A stretch of DNA of 64,000 bases from a bacterium. Lineage in GTDB: Bacteria; JAMCPX01. The notes beneath the pieces are model-generated. The model searched no databases and had not been told where the DNA came from. It saw only the letters and a list, made by a program, of their open reading frames with translations. Below are positions 16,543 through 25,175 of the stretch, piece after piece; the stretch's first letter is position 1; each line of letters begins with the position of its first letter. The translations under genes were made by a program, and so were the position numbers. Where the stretch lies: assembly GCA_021787665.1 (NCBI GenBank), contig JAJYLN010000010.1, positions 12,010-76,009 of the forward strand, read 5' to 3'.

Positions 16543-17913
16543 ATGATCCTGGCAAGAGATGTCATCTCGGCATTGGATCGCATCTGTACCAACCGGTGCT
16601 TTACAGACCCGGAGTCTCTGGCCCTGTATGGCTACGACGCGACGAGGATAAGCCATACGCCGGACGCGGTCGTGTTCCCGCAAAATACTGCAGAGATAGC
16701 CGACATCGTAAAGCTTGCGGGAACCCGTGCGATTCCCCTTATTGCGAGGGGGGCCGGCACCGGGCTCTCCGGTGGCTCGGTGCCGATCAGCGGAGGCATC
16801 GTCGTGTCCATGGAGAAGATGGACAGGATCGTGTCTATCAGCAGGACGGACCTCATAGCAGAAGTGGAACCGGGCGTCATTACCGGTGAGCTCAAAAGGC
16901 GGGTGTCCGAGGTAGGCCTCTTCTATCCGCCGGACCCGGCAAGTAGCGAATTCTCCAGTATCGGCGGTAACATCTCCGAGAATGCCGGTGGCCTGAGGGC
17001 AATCAAATACGGGTCAACCTCCAACTACGTACTCGGACTCGAGGTCGTACTGCCCACCGGCGCGGTCCTGTGGATCGGCAGGCACACGCACAAGGGCGTC
17101 GTCGGGTTTAGCCTGAAGGACCTCTTCATCGGCGCGGAAGGCACCCTCGGCATCATTACGAGAGCCGTGCTCCGGCTCATCCCCAGGCCACGGACATCGT
17201 CGGTGTTGTTCGCGACCTTCCGTGACGCTGTCGCGTCGGCGTCTGCCGTCGAGGATATACTCGGCACCGGTATCCTGCCTTCAGCGCTCGAGTTCATGGA
17301 CCATGCTTCCATGAGCGCCGTTGCAGCTTATATGGGTACCGGGGTTTTCGGCGATGGGGCAGGAGCGGCCCTGCTCATTGAGGTCGACGGTATAGAAGAA
17401 GAGACAGCGAGGGCCATCGATACGATGCGGGCGGCGTGCGGGAAGGAAGCCGTATCTACAGAGGTTGCGCACGGTCAGGACGCTGAAAGGCTCTGGACGG
17501 CGAGGAGGGCCCTGTCCCCGGCACTGACGAAGATAAAACCCTTCAGACTCAACGAGGACGTCGTCGTGCCACTCTCCAAGCTACCGGATCTCGTTGCCGG
17601 CGTACACCGGATCGCGATGTCCCTAAACCTGAGCTACGCGAACTTCGGACATGCCGGTGACGGCAATATCCATGTCAACGTGCTCTACGACGAGAAAGAT
17701 GCCGACGAGCACAAGAGGGCGCTGATGGCGGTGGACCTCCTGTTCGACCTCGTGATAGGCCTCGGCGGTACCCTGTCCGGTGAGCACGGCGTGGGGATCA
17801 CAAAGCTCATGTACATTACGAAGGAGCTTTCGCCTGCGGCACACGGGCTCATGAAGGAGATCAAGAGACTCGTTGACCCGAACAACATTATGAACCCCGG
17901 CAAGGCGATTTAG
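16543..17913 (+). CDS. FAD-binding (S)-2-hydroxy-acid / D-lactate dehydrogenase family protein (GlcD-like)
   Basis: 456 aa. The N-terminal FAD_binding_4 (PCMH) domain has PLIARGAGTGLSGGSVP and GGNISENAGGLRAIKYGSTS; the C-terminal FAD-oxidase_C domain has NFGHAGDGNIHVNVLYD and GEHGVGITK. These match GlcD and D-lactate dehydrogenases, which oxidise 2-hydroxy acids and pass electrons to quinone or an electron-transfer flavoprotein. Adjacent to the acyl-CoA dehydrogenase with only 6 nt between. No GlcE or iron-sulfur GlcF gene is beside it, so the electron acceptor is unclear. Confidence 0.9.
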   Translation: MILARDVISALDRICTNRCFTDPESLALYGYDATRISHTPDAVVFPQNTAEIADIVKLAGTRAIPLIARGAGTGLSGGSVPISGGIVVSMEKMDRIVSISRTDLIAEVEPGVITGELKRRVSEVGLFYPPDPASSEFSSIGGNISENAGGLRAIKYGSTSNYVLGLEVVLPTGAVLWIGRHTHKGVVGFSLKDLFIGAEGTLGIITRAVLRLIPRPRTSSVLFATFRDAVASASAVEDILGTGILPSALEFMDHASMSAVAAYMGTGVFGDGAGAALLIEVDGIEEETARAIDTMRAACGKEAVSTEVAHGQDAERLWTARRALSPALTKIKPFRLNEDVVVPLSKLPDLVAGVHRIAMSLNLSYANFGHAGDGNIHVNVLYDEKDADEHKRALMAVDLLFDLVIGLGGTLSGEHGVGITKLMYITKELSPAAHGLMKEIKRLVDPNNIMNPGKAI

Positions 17914-17926
17914 CCACTCGGGTCAT

Positions 17927-18208
17927 CTACCTGACTATCAAAAAGTCCTGCGGGCCCGCCCCCTGCCCGAGCTCCTTGATATCCGTCCTCGTGACACGGG
18001 CGCCCGGCGGGCCATGGGAGCACCATCCGATGAAACTTTCCACGGCCTCCGCTCCTCCCCAGGCATCGATCTCTACGCCCCCTTCGGGCAGGTTCTTTAC
18101 CCAGCCCTTCACGCCGAGCTGGTCCGCTGTCTCCTTTGCGCTTGCCCGGAACCAGACACCCTGGACCTTCCCCTGCACCGAAAGGCGGACGTGTCTCATC
18201 CCGTCCAT
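17927..18208 (-). CDS. acyP: Acylphosphatase
   Basis: 93 aa from the ATG at 18208 (another start, ATG 18199, is three codons on). The two family signatures are present: GKVQGVWFRASAKETADQLG with the catalytic Arg, and GWVKNLPEGGVEIDAWG with the catalytic Asn. It hydrolyses acyl phosphates such as acetyl phosphate. Longer upstream frames would run into the membrane-protein gene that ends 4 nt before. Convergent with the GlcD-like gene. Confidence 0.93.
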   Translation of the reverse strand: MDGMRHVRLSVQGKVQGVWFRASAKETADQLGVKGWVKNLPEGGVEIDAWGGAEAVESFIGWCSHGPPGARVTRTDIKELGQGAGPQDFLIVR

Positions 18209-18212
18209 GACA

Positions 18213-18668
18213 TCAGACAGCGCCGTGCTGCGTCTGTTCCCGGGACTCGTTCTTGACGGGCAGATAGAACGCAAGGACGATGACGACGATGGAGCCGTCT
18301 ATGAGAAAGTTGGAGAAGTAGAGCAGGGACCTCTGGTACGCTATGAAACTCACCAGGGATATCAGTGATGAAGTAACCTTGCCGACGATGAGCACAGGCG
18401 TCAGGTTCAGATTCTTCCTCACGTCCTTCTGGATCAGGTATGCGATCGCCGTGACACACGCCATATACGCGACAGCGAGGTCGATAAAAAACTTCTCCGT
18501 ACTCGGCGGGGTGGCCTGGAAATGGCCCACTTTTGCTGCTATCAGGTTGAACAGGTTTATCATCTGGTTCGGCACGATATAGAACAATGCACCGACGACG
18601 AGGAACGTCCAGAACAGCAGAATCATGAGTACCCTGTAGTTACCCTGTCTGTTTGTGAGGGCTTCCAT
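18213..18668 (-). CDS. Four-helix integral membrane protein, unknown function
   Basis: 151 aa. Hydrophobic segments at about residues 14-34, 63-82, 89-109 and 117-137 predict four membrane helices with short loops and a hydrophilic C-terminal tail. A strong ribosome site (aaggagg) sits before the ATG. Between sir2 and acyP on the same strand, 28 nt from sir2 and 4 nt from acyP, so probably in one operon running from the acyl-CoA synthetase to acyP. I recognise no family. Confidence 0.75.
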   Translation of the reverse strand: MEALTNRQGNYRVLMILLFWTFLVVGALFYIVPNQMINLFNLIAAKVGHFQATPPSTEKFFIDLAVAYMACVTAIAYLIQKDVRKNLNLTPVLIVGKVTSSLISLVSFIAYQRSLLYFSNFLIDGSIVVIVLAFYLPVKNESREQTQHGAV

Positions 18669-18696
18669 AAAACCTCCTTGGTTATTGTTGTGACGA

Positions 18697-19500
18697 TCAG
18701 AGGAGGGCCCTGACCTCCTCCATGAGCTGCGGTATGACCGCGCCTGCCGGGCCTTTCAGGAAGTAGTCATCGATGTCCGCGTAGAAGGTCTCCCTGGGGT
18801 TCACATCGATGACGAGAGCGCCTGATTTTTTGCCGTACCGCGGAATCTCGGACGCCGGATAGACCGTACCCGAGGTACCCACGATGAGCACTACCTTCGC
18901 CCCTTCAATCCTGCGGTAGGACTCCGGGATCATCTGGACCTGCTCGCCAAACATCACGATATCGAGTCTGGCCTTGCCTCCGCATTTGCATGAGGGCATC
19001 GCCTCGATGAGGTTCTCGAACGAGTGCGAGGTCAGTCCGGTCACGGCCCTGCCCAGAAATTCAAGGAAGTCGTGTCTTGAAAACTTCATCCTCTCGCCGC
19101 ACTGCGTGCATTTGAACCTATAAACGTTCCCATGCAACTCTATCACGCTTTCGCTGCCGGCGAGCTGGTGCAGGTTGTCCACGTTCTGTGTAATCACAGC
19201 GTCGAGCAGGCCCAGCCTCTCCATCTCCGCTATCGCGAAGTGCGCCGGGTTCGGGGAGGCTTTGCTCAGAGTGGCTATGGTATCGTTGATGAAGCTGATG
19301 AGCTTCTCGGGGCTTCGTGTTACGACCTCGATGATGCCCTGCACCGTGCCAAACTCAGCCGGGCTGAACCTGTCCCACAGCCCTCCGGGGTCCCTGAACG
19401 TGGCAATCCCGCTTTCCTGCGATATGCCCGCACCCGTGAAGGCAACGACGTGTTTCCTCCTGACGATTTCTCTCGCCGCATGTTTCAGCGCGTCTCTAAT
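18697..19500 (-). CDS. Sir2-type NAD-dependent protein deacylase with an apparent AUU start
   Basis: 267 aa if started at 19500. Sirtuin motifs are all present in one frame: VAFTGAGISQESGIATFR, QNVDNLHQ, the catalytic-His ELHG, a zinc site CTQC plus CKC, and IVGTSGTVYPASEIPR. The first ATG/GTG/TTG in frame is the GTG at 19344, which would delete the entire NAD-binding GAGIS motif. Reading upstream, the coding signal reaches ATT at 19500, which overlaps the stop of the acyl-CoA synthetase gene (TGATT). CTG at 19503 is another candidate. Expected role: removal of acetyl or longer acyl groups from lysines, for example on acyl-CoA synthetase next door. Confidence 0.85.
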   Translation of the reverse strand: MRDALKHAAREIVRRKHVVAFTGAGISQESGIATFRDPGGLWDRFSPAEFGTVQGIIEVVTRSPEKLISFINDTIATLSKASPNPAHFAIAEMERLGLLDAVITQNVDNLHQLAGSESVIELHGNVYRFKCTQCGERMKFSRHDFLEFLGRAVTGLTSHSFENLIEAMPSCKCGGKARLDIVMFGEQVQMIPESYRRIEGAKVVLIVGTSGTVYPASEIPRYGKKSGALVIDVNPRETFYADIDDYFLKGPAGAVIPQLMEEVRALL

Positions 19501-21059
19501 CAGACTTTTCTTTCCTTTATCGCCCGTTCTTTTTCTTTTGCCCTCAGTTCTTTCTTCAAGACCTTTCCTATAATGTTCTTCGGCAGATCGTCAATGAATT
19601 CGATGTACTTGGGGACCTTGAACTCGGCAAGCCTTGACTTCGTGTACGCCCGTATCTCGTCCTCCGTGGCCTTTTCCCCGGGCTTCAGAACGACGAAGGC
19701 CTTTGCCTCCTCGCCCATGACCTTGTCCGGGACGCCGATGACCGCTGCATCCATGACCTTCGGGTGTTCGTAGAGGACGTTCTCTATCTCCTTCGGGTAT
19801 ATGTTCTCTCCCCCGCGTATGACCATATCCTTTTTCCGGTCCACGATAAAGTAATAGCCGTCCGCGTCGAAATAGCCTATGTCGCCGGTGTGGAGCCAGC
19901 CGTCGATCACGGTCTGCGAGGTCTCTTCCGGCCTGTTGTGGTAGCGTTTCATGATCGCGCCGCCCTTGATGACCAACTCGCCTGTCTCGTTGACGCCGAG
20001 CTGTTTCCCGTTATCGTCCACGATTTTTACTTCCTGTCCGGGCAGGGACTTTCCTATGGAGCCGATCTTCCGAACGCCGTCCAGCGGGTTGAGCGTACTT
20101 ACCACGGTCCCCTCAGTGAGACCGTAGCCCTCGACGATCTTTATACCGTACGTCTCCTCGAACTTCCTGAAAGTCTCCTCCGCGAGGGGTGCTGCGCCGC
20201 AGACACCGAACTTCAGACTGCTCAGGTCGTGCTTCTTCACGTCGTCCGCGATGAGAATCAGGATGTTGTAGACCGCGGGCACGCCGCTGAAGAACGTGAC
20301 CTTGTATCTCTCGACGACCTCCCCGAACTCAGAGGCGGAGAAGGTAAGTCGCAGCGCGACCGTGACGCCGGAGTACAGCGCGCTGACCATGGACATCATG
20401 GCGTTGACATGGAACAGCGGAAGGAAGATCAGGGCGACCTCGTCTCCCCTCTCCTCGTCCGAGTGCAGCACGGACCTCACTCCCATGACTGCGTACAGGG
20501 CATTCGAGTGGGTCAGCAGCGCCCCCTTCGGCTTGCCGGTGGTGCCCGACGTGTAGAAGAGGTACGCGTCGTCGCCCGGGGCTATGGCCACGGGACCGAG
20601 CACGTCCGAAGACTTCATGAGCTCCGCAAAGGGTATCGTTTCTTTGGGAGGGTCGTCGCCTAGGAAGACGATCTTCTTCAGGGTCTTCAGGGAGGGCCTC
20701 ATGGTCTCAATGTTCGAGTAATAGGCCGACTCGACGATGAGGTATGTGCCCCCGGAATCGTTCAGCAGGAATTTCACCTCGTCCGGGCTCCACCAGCAGT
20801 TAATGGGCCCGGCGATGGCCCCGAGCTTGTTCACGGCGAGCGCCGCGTACAGGAACTCCGGCGAGTTGTTCATATAGATGTGGACGGTGTCCCCCTTCTT
20901 CACCCCTATGGACTTCAGCCCGTTGGCGAAGCGGTTGATCCGCTCGTTAAACTGCTTGAACGTCACCGCTTCGTCGTAAAAGTGGATGTAGATCTTGTCC
21001 TTGCTCTCCTCCGCCCTTTTCTCGACCATGTCCCTCAGATCTTTGTACGCCAGCTCCAT
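19500..21059 (-). CDS. AMP-forming acyl-CoA synthetase (FadD-like)
   Basis: 519 aa. The ANL-superfamily signatures are intact: P-loop YTSGTTGKPKGALLTHSN, EGYGLTEGTV, the hinge region GWLHTGDIGYFDADGYYFIVDRKKD and the C-terminal FVVLKPGEKATEDE to NIIGKVLKKELR with the catalytic Lys. It activates a carboxylic acid, most likely a medium or long fatty acid, to its CoA ester. The catalytic lysine is a classic target of acetylation reversed by sirtuins, and a Sir2 gene follows with overlapping ends. Good ribosome site (aaggagggc). Confidence 0.92.
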   Translation of the reverse strand: MELAYKDLRDMVEKRAEESKDKIYIHFYDEAVTFKQFNERINRFANGLKSIGVKKGDTVHIYMNNSPEFLYAALAVNKLGAIAGPINCWWSPDEVKFLLNDSGGTYLIVESAYYSNIETMRPSLKTLKKIVFLGDDPPKETIPFAELMKSSDVLGPVAIAPGDDAYLFYTSGTTGKPKGALLTHSNALYAVMGVRSVLHSDEERGDEVALIFLPLFHVNAMMSMVSALYSGVTVALRLTFSASEFGEVVERYKVTFFSGVPAVYNILILIADDVKKHDLSSLKFGVCGAAPLAEETFRKFEETYGIKIVEGYGLTEGTVVSTLNPLDGVRKIGSIGKSLPGQEVKIVDDNGKQLGVNETGELVIKGGAIMKRYHNRPEETSQTVIDGWLHTGDIGYFDADGYYFIVDRKKDMVIRGGENIYPKEIENVLYEHPKVMDAAVIGVPDKVMGEEAKAFVVLKPGEKATEDEIRAYTKSRLAEFKVPKYIEFIDDLPKNIIGKVLKKELRAKEKERAIKERKV

Positions 21060-21087
21060 ACGCCCTCCTTTTTGATTATAATGTCAA

Positions 21088-21116
21088 TTTTTAAGGCTGC
21101 GCGGCGCAAATGTCAA
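21088..21116 (-). promoter_or_regulatory. Predicted promoter of the acyl-CoA synthetase operon
   Basis: On the minus strand TTGACA (21111-21116) and TAAAAA (21088-21093) are 17 bp apart; the leader to the ATG at 21059 would be about 22 nt and contains aaggaggg. Confidence 0.5.
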
Positions 21117-21182
21117 ATGGTTTTTATAGGCGGTCTTTCTTCTTTAAATCAGTCACGATGCTGGTGTCGGGAAGGGTGACGC

Positions 21183-21300
21183 TTATCGGTAACGATAACA
21201 TCAAATGTTTCTAGAGGGATTGAAGGATTGTATGAAACCTGCAAGGGCGATCCCTGAATCGCTCCGCCGTTGAACAATGACTGTTCTTCGGGTTTCATGC
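21183..21300 (+). ncRNA. Candidate structured RNA leader upstream of the ArgD-like gene
   Basis: The 379-nt gap 21060-21438 has no gene. It contains a perfect hairpin TTATCG-GTAA-CGATAA (21183-21198) with a GNRA tetraloop. A possible three-way junction follows: outer stem 21230-21239 with 21291-21300 (10 pairs, one G-U), arm 21245-21251 with 21258-21264 (7 pairs, one G-U; loop ccctga), and arm 21272-21276 with 21282-21286 (5 pairs; loop atgac). No known riboswitch class is recognised. The strand is assumed from the downstream gene. Confidence 0.35.
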
Positions 21301-21438
21301 ATGGACTATGAGCATATCTGGCTCTGTTTTTCCATTAATAACAGCTCAAGGTCGTGTACTACGGACAAAGAGTATGCTACACTTCTGACGATCCGCCTCG
21401 GGAAGGGGGGCGAAAGAAACAGAAGGAGTGAAACGACG

Positions 21439-22647
21439 ATGGCGAAAGACAAGACCATAACACTTACCGACGAGTTCATCATGCACACCTACAAGAGGGT
21501 GCCCCTCGTCATAATCAAGGGCAAGGGCATATACCTGTGGGACAGCAGGGGAAGAAAGTACATCGATTTCCTCGGGGCGCGGGGTGCGGCGAACATGGGA
21601 TACTCGGACCCGGAAGTTGTAAGGGCCATAACAACCCAGGCAAGGGAACTCATACTCGTTACAAACGATTTTTATACCCGGCCGCAGGCAGAGCTTGCGC
21701 GGCTGCTGGTAAAGTACTCCTTTGCCAAAAAGGTCTTCTTCTGCAATAGCGGTGCTGAGGCGAACGAGGCCGCCATCAAGCTCGCGAGGCTCTCCTCGTA
21801 CCGGAAGCACGGCCCCGGGAGGTACGTCGTCGTGAGTGCGATCAATTCCTTCCACGGGAGGACCTATGGGGCACTGTCCGCTACCGCGCAGAAGAAGTAT
21901 CAGGCGGGGTTCGAGCCGATGGTGCCGGGCTTCCGGTACGTGCCGTTCAACGATACGGACAGCATGAGAGCTGCACTGGGAGACGACGTCTGCGCGGTTA
22001 TACTCGAGCCGGTTCAGGGCGAGGGCGGCGTATACCCTGCCACCGCGGAGTACATGGAGTCCGTTCGGGATCTGACGCGCAGAAAGGATATCCTCTTCAT
22101 CGTGGACGAGGTGCAGGTGGGGCTCGGCAGGACCGGCAGGCTGTTCGCGTACGAGAGCTACGGCATTGAGCCGGACATCGTTACTGTGGCAAAGTCGATC
22201 GCAGGCGGCGTACCGATGGGTGCCGTGCTTGCGACCGGACCCGTGGCCGGCGTGTTCGACCATGGGACGCACGGGACCACCTTCGGGGGAGCGCCGATCG
22301 CCGCGGCAGCAGGGCTGGCGGCAATGGGCGCCATCATCAGACGCAGGCTGCCCGCCAACGCAAAACGTCTCGGGGACATCGCGCTCAGGAGACTTTCGAA
22401 GCTCAAGGAGACGTACGGCACGATCATAAAAGATGTCAGAGGCATAGGGCTGATCATCGGTATAGAGTTCCACGACGCCGCGTTCGCGGCCGCTGTATAT
22501 GACCGGTGTCTGGAGGACGGCCTTCTCACCAACCTCACCAACGGTACCATCATCCGCTTTCTTCCGCCCCTCATCATAACGGTGCAGGAATTGGCCCGCG
22601 GCCTGGACATATTCGAAGGCGCGTTAGCTCACAGGCACTTCGAGTAG
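21439..22647 (+). CDS. argD: Class III aminotransferase, acetylornithine/succinylornithine type
   Basis: 402 aa from the ATG at 21439, which follows agaaggagtg; upstream in-frame codons belong to the leader. Fold-type I PLP motifs: FCNSGAEANEAAIKLAR, SFHGRTYGALSATAQ, IVDEVQVGLGRTGR with the cofactor Asp, and TVAKSIAGGVPMGAV with the Schiff-base Lys, then THGTTFGGAPIAAAA. Closest in pattern to ArgD (N-acetylornithine aminotransferase), but 4-aminobutyrate or other omega-aminotransferases share these motifs and no other arg gene lies nearby, so the symbol is tentative. Its 3' end overlaps that of nrdJ, which is convergent, by 19 nt. Confidence 0.85.
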   Translation: MAKDKTITLTDEFIMHTYKRVPLVIIKGKGIYLWDSRGRKYIDFLGARGAANMGYSDPEVVRAITTQARELILVTNDFYTRPQAELARLLVKYSFAKKVFFCNSGAEANEAAIKLARLSSYRKHGPGRYVVVSAINSFHGRTYGALSATAQKKYQAGFEPMVPGFRYVPFNDTDSMRAALGDDVCAVILEPVQGEGGVYPATAEYMESVRDLTRRKDILFIVDEVQVGLGRTGRLFAYESYGIEPDIVTVAKSIAGGVPMGAVLATGPVAGVFDHGTHGTTFGGAPIAAAAGLAAMGAIIRRRLPANAKRLGDIALRRLSKLKETYGTIIKDVRGIGLIIGIEFHDAAFAAAVYDRCLEDGLLTNLTNGTIIRFLPPLIITVQELARGLDIFEGALAHRHFE

Positions 22648-25004
22648 CCGCAGCTCGGGCACGTGTAGCACCCCTCGGTCGGCATCATGACGCTGCCGCA
22701 CTCCGGGCACGACGGATAGAGCGTGTCCCCCTCCAGGACATAGGGGGTCTCCTTGATGTTGTGTTTGGGACTGACGTTGGCAGAGCCGGCCGCTTCGAGG
22801 GAGAACGTGGGCTTGTCCGCGGAACGGTCGCTCTGCTTCTCCTCGAGGTGCCTCTCGATCGCTTTCGCGATGGCGTCGGCGCAGGAAAGTATGACGCCCC
22901 CTCCCCGCTCCCTGGCGGGCGCAGGGCACCGCACGCCTTTTAACTGCTTTACAATCGTCTCCCGGTCGACCCCGGACCTCAACGCGAGCGATATAAGTCT
23001 TGAGATGGCCTCGGTCTGGGACGAACTGCACCCCCCGGCCTTGCCCATGGCGGCAAACACCTCGAAGGGTCCGTCCGCGTCTTCGTTGATCGTCACATAG
23101 AGGTTGCCGCAGCCCGTGATCATCCTTCTCGTGGTACCGGATATGACCTCCGGCCTTGGCTTTGGTCCGGGCGAGGTCCTTGCCTGCTCTGCCACTGCCT
23201 TCTGCTTACGGCTGTCGCCCATGATCGTAAGTACCTGGCTTTCCCTGCTGCCGTCCCGGTACACGGTGACGCCCTTGCACCCGAGCTTGTAGGCGAGCCC
23301 GTACACTTCCTCCACGTCATGCTCGGTCGCGTCCCGGTGAAAATTGACCGTCTTGCTGACCGCATTGTCCACGTACTTCTGAAACGCAGCCTGCATCTTG
23401 ATGTGCCAGACGGGCGTAATGTCGTGGGCCACGCCGAAGATCTGCTGCCAGCCCGCCGGTACCTCTGCAAGGCCGCGCACGCTACCCTTTTCGAGCACCT
23501 TCTTAACGAGGGCGTCCGAATAGAAATGCTTCCGCTTCGCTATATCGAAGAACAGCGGGTGTACCTCGGGCAGCTCGGTATTATCGAGAACGTTCCTCAT
23601 GTAGGCGAGTGCGAAGATGGGTTCTATGCCGCTCGATACGCCGGCGATGATGCTCAGTGTGCCCGTGGGCGCAATCGTGGTGATCGTCGCGTTGCGTAAA
23701 GGCCTGGCTCCAGCGGTATCGTAGATGCTGCCCTTGAAGTTCGGGAAGGAGCCCCTCTTTTCGGCAAGCACGTGCGACTCCTCTTTTCCCGCATCGAGGA
23801 CGGTCTTCATGACCCTCCCGGCGATTTCGATGGCCCCATCGGAGTCGTAGGGTATCCCGAGCATGATAAGCATATCGGCAAACCCCATGACCCCGAGCCC
23901 TATCTTTCTGTTCGCTTTCGTTATCTGTCCTATCCTCGGGAGCGGGAACCTGTTGGCATCAATCACGTTGTCGAGGAAGTGGACGGCGTCCCGTGCCATC
24001 TGCTCGAGCCTGTGCCAGTCGACCTCATGGGTCTGGACTTCCGACCCGCCGTCCCGCTGTCTCTGCGTCTCATGCACCATCCGGGCAAGGTTTATTGAGC
24101 CCAGGTTGCACGACTCGTAGGGTAGCAGCGGCTGCTCGCCGCAGGGGTTCGTGCTCTCTATCTCGCCGATGTGCGGGGTAGGGTTGGCCCTGTTGATCCT
24201 GTCGAGGAATATGATGCCCGGCTCTCCGGTAAGCCATGCGTGATGCACGATGCTGTCGAAGACCTTCCTCGCGTTCAGTTTGCCGGCCGCCTGTCTCGTC
24301 CTTGGGTTCAGGAGGTCGTAGTCTCCGTTGTCCTCCACGGCCTTCATGAAGGCATCCGTCAGTGCAACGGATATGTTGAAGTTGTTGAGCCTGTCGGTCT
24401 TTTCCTTCGCATGGATGAACTCAAGGATGTCCGGATGATCGACGCGGAGGATGCCCATGTTCGCACCCCTCCTCGTGCCGCCCTGTTTTATCGTCTCCGT
24501 GGCTGCATCGAATACGGTCATAAAAGATATCGGTCCGCTCGATATGCCCTTTGTGGACAGAACGACGTCGTTTTTCGGCCTTACCTTCGAGAAGGAGAAG
24601 CCGGTGCCCCCGCCGCTCTTGTGGATGAGGGCGGTGTTCTTGATGGTCTCGAAGATACTTTCCATCGAGTCTTCCACGGGCAGGACAAAACACGCCGATA
24701 GCTGTCCGAGCTCCCTTCCCGCGTTCATGAGCGTGGGAGAGTTGGGCAGGAACTCGAGGTTAGCCATCATCCCGTAAAACCGCTGCGCAAGTTCCTCTAT
24801 GTCCACAGCAGGGTCGTATGCGGCATCTACGCCGGCTATCGTGGAGGCCACCCTCATAAACATCTGCTCGCTCGTTTCCACGGGAACGCCGGCCTCGTCC
24901 CTTTTCAGGTATCTCTTCTCGAGCACTTTTATTGCGTTGTCGGTCAGCCTGGGCTCGAATGGGGGCACCGCTCCCCTTAGCGCTACGGTAGTATGCTTCG
25001 CCAT
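22629..25004 (-). CDS. nrdJ: Adenosylcobalamin-dependent (class II) ribonucleoside-diphosphate reductase
   Basis: 791 aa from the ATG at 25004, which has gggaggg in front; an ATG four codons upstream lies inside that ribosome site. Visible: the Cys pair and active-site regions LGQLSACFVLPVEDSM and NPCGEQPLLPYESCNLGSIN (radical-site Cys and Glu), PTGTLSIIAGVSSGIEP, and a C-terminal zinc-ribbon CPECGS-x8-CYTCPSCGYSKC for re-reduction. It makes deoxyribonucleotides with a B12 radical and needs no oxygen. The allosteric ATP-cone domain is not obvious at the N-terminus. The upstream region has two NrdR boxes over the promoter. Confidence 0.96.
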   Translation of the reverse strand: MAKHTTVALRGAVPPFEPRLTDNAIKVLEKRYLKRDEAGVPVETSEQMFMRVASTIAGVDAAYDPAVDIEELAQRFYGMMANLEFLPNSPTLMNAGRELGQLSACFVLPVEDSMESIFETIKNTALIHKSGGGTGFSFSKVRPKNDVVLSTKGISSGPISFMTVFDAATETIKQGGTRRGANMGILRVDHPDILEFIHAKEKTDRLNNFNISVALTDAFMKAVEDNGDYDLLNPRTRQAAGKLNARKVFDSIVHHAWLTGEPGIIFLDRINRANPTPHIGEIESTNPCGEQPLLPYESCNLGSINLARMVHETQRQRDGGSEVQTHEVDWHRLEQMARDAVHFLDNVIDANRFPLPRIGQITKANRKIGLGVMGFADMLIMLGIPYDSDGAIEIAGRVMKTVLDAGKEESHVLAEKRGSFPNFKGSIYDTAGARPLRNATITTIAPTGTLSIIAGVSSGIEPIFALAYMRNVLDNTELPEVHPLFFDIAKRKHFYSDALVKKVLEKGSVRGLAEVPAGWQQIFGVAHDITPVWHIKMQAAFQKYVDNAVSKTVNFHRDATEHDVEEVYGLAYKLGCKGVTVYRDGSRESQVLTIMGDSRKQKAVAEQARTSPGPKPRPEVISGTTRRMITGCGNLYVTINEDADGPFEVFAAMGKAGGCSSSQTEAISRLISLALRSGVDRETIVKQLKGVRCPAPARERGGGVILSCADAIAKAIERHLEEKQSDRSADKPTFSLEAAGSANVSPKHNIKETPYVLEGDTLYPSCPECGSVMMPTEGCYTCPSCGYSKCL

Positions 25005-25011
25005 AAACCCT

Positions 25012-25025
25012 CCCATATATAGTAT
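25012..25025 (-). promoter_or_regulatory. NrdR box 1 (promoter-distal to box 2, near the ribosome site of nrdJ)
   Basis: On the plus strand the sequence is cccatatatagtat. Its ATATATAGT core (25015-25023) is identical to that of box 2 and lies exactly 31 bp away, the three-helical-turn spacing known for paired NrdR boxes. Confidence 0.65.
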
Positions 25026-25041
25026 CAGGCGATACAGGAGT

Positions 25042-25055
25042 AACTATATATAGTT
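25042..25055 (-). promoter_or_regulatory. NrdR box 2, overlapping the nrdJ -10
   Basis: AACTATATATAGTT is a perfect 14-bp palindrome that fits the NrdR box core. It covers the -10 TATATA (25045-25050), so NrdR binding would block RNA polymerase. Confidence 0.75.
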
Positions 25056-25073
25056 ATTTCTGCCCGTTGTCAA
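25045..25073 (-). promoter_or_regulatory. Predicted sigma70 promoter of nrdJ
   Basis: On the minus strand a perfect TTGACA (25068-25073), a 17-bp spacer and TATATA (25045-25050). The leader would be about 35 nt and includes NrdR box 1 and the gggaggg ribosome site. Confidence 0.75.
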
Positions 25074-25175
25074 TAATAATTTAGTGCCAAAACAGGCGCT
25101 CAAAAATAACCAATTTTTATAGTATGTTACCAATAAATGCTTGCAGGTCGAAGCCTTTTATACTATTCGTCTTCT

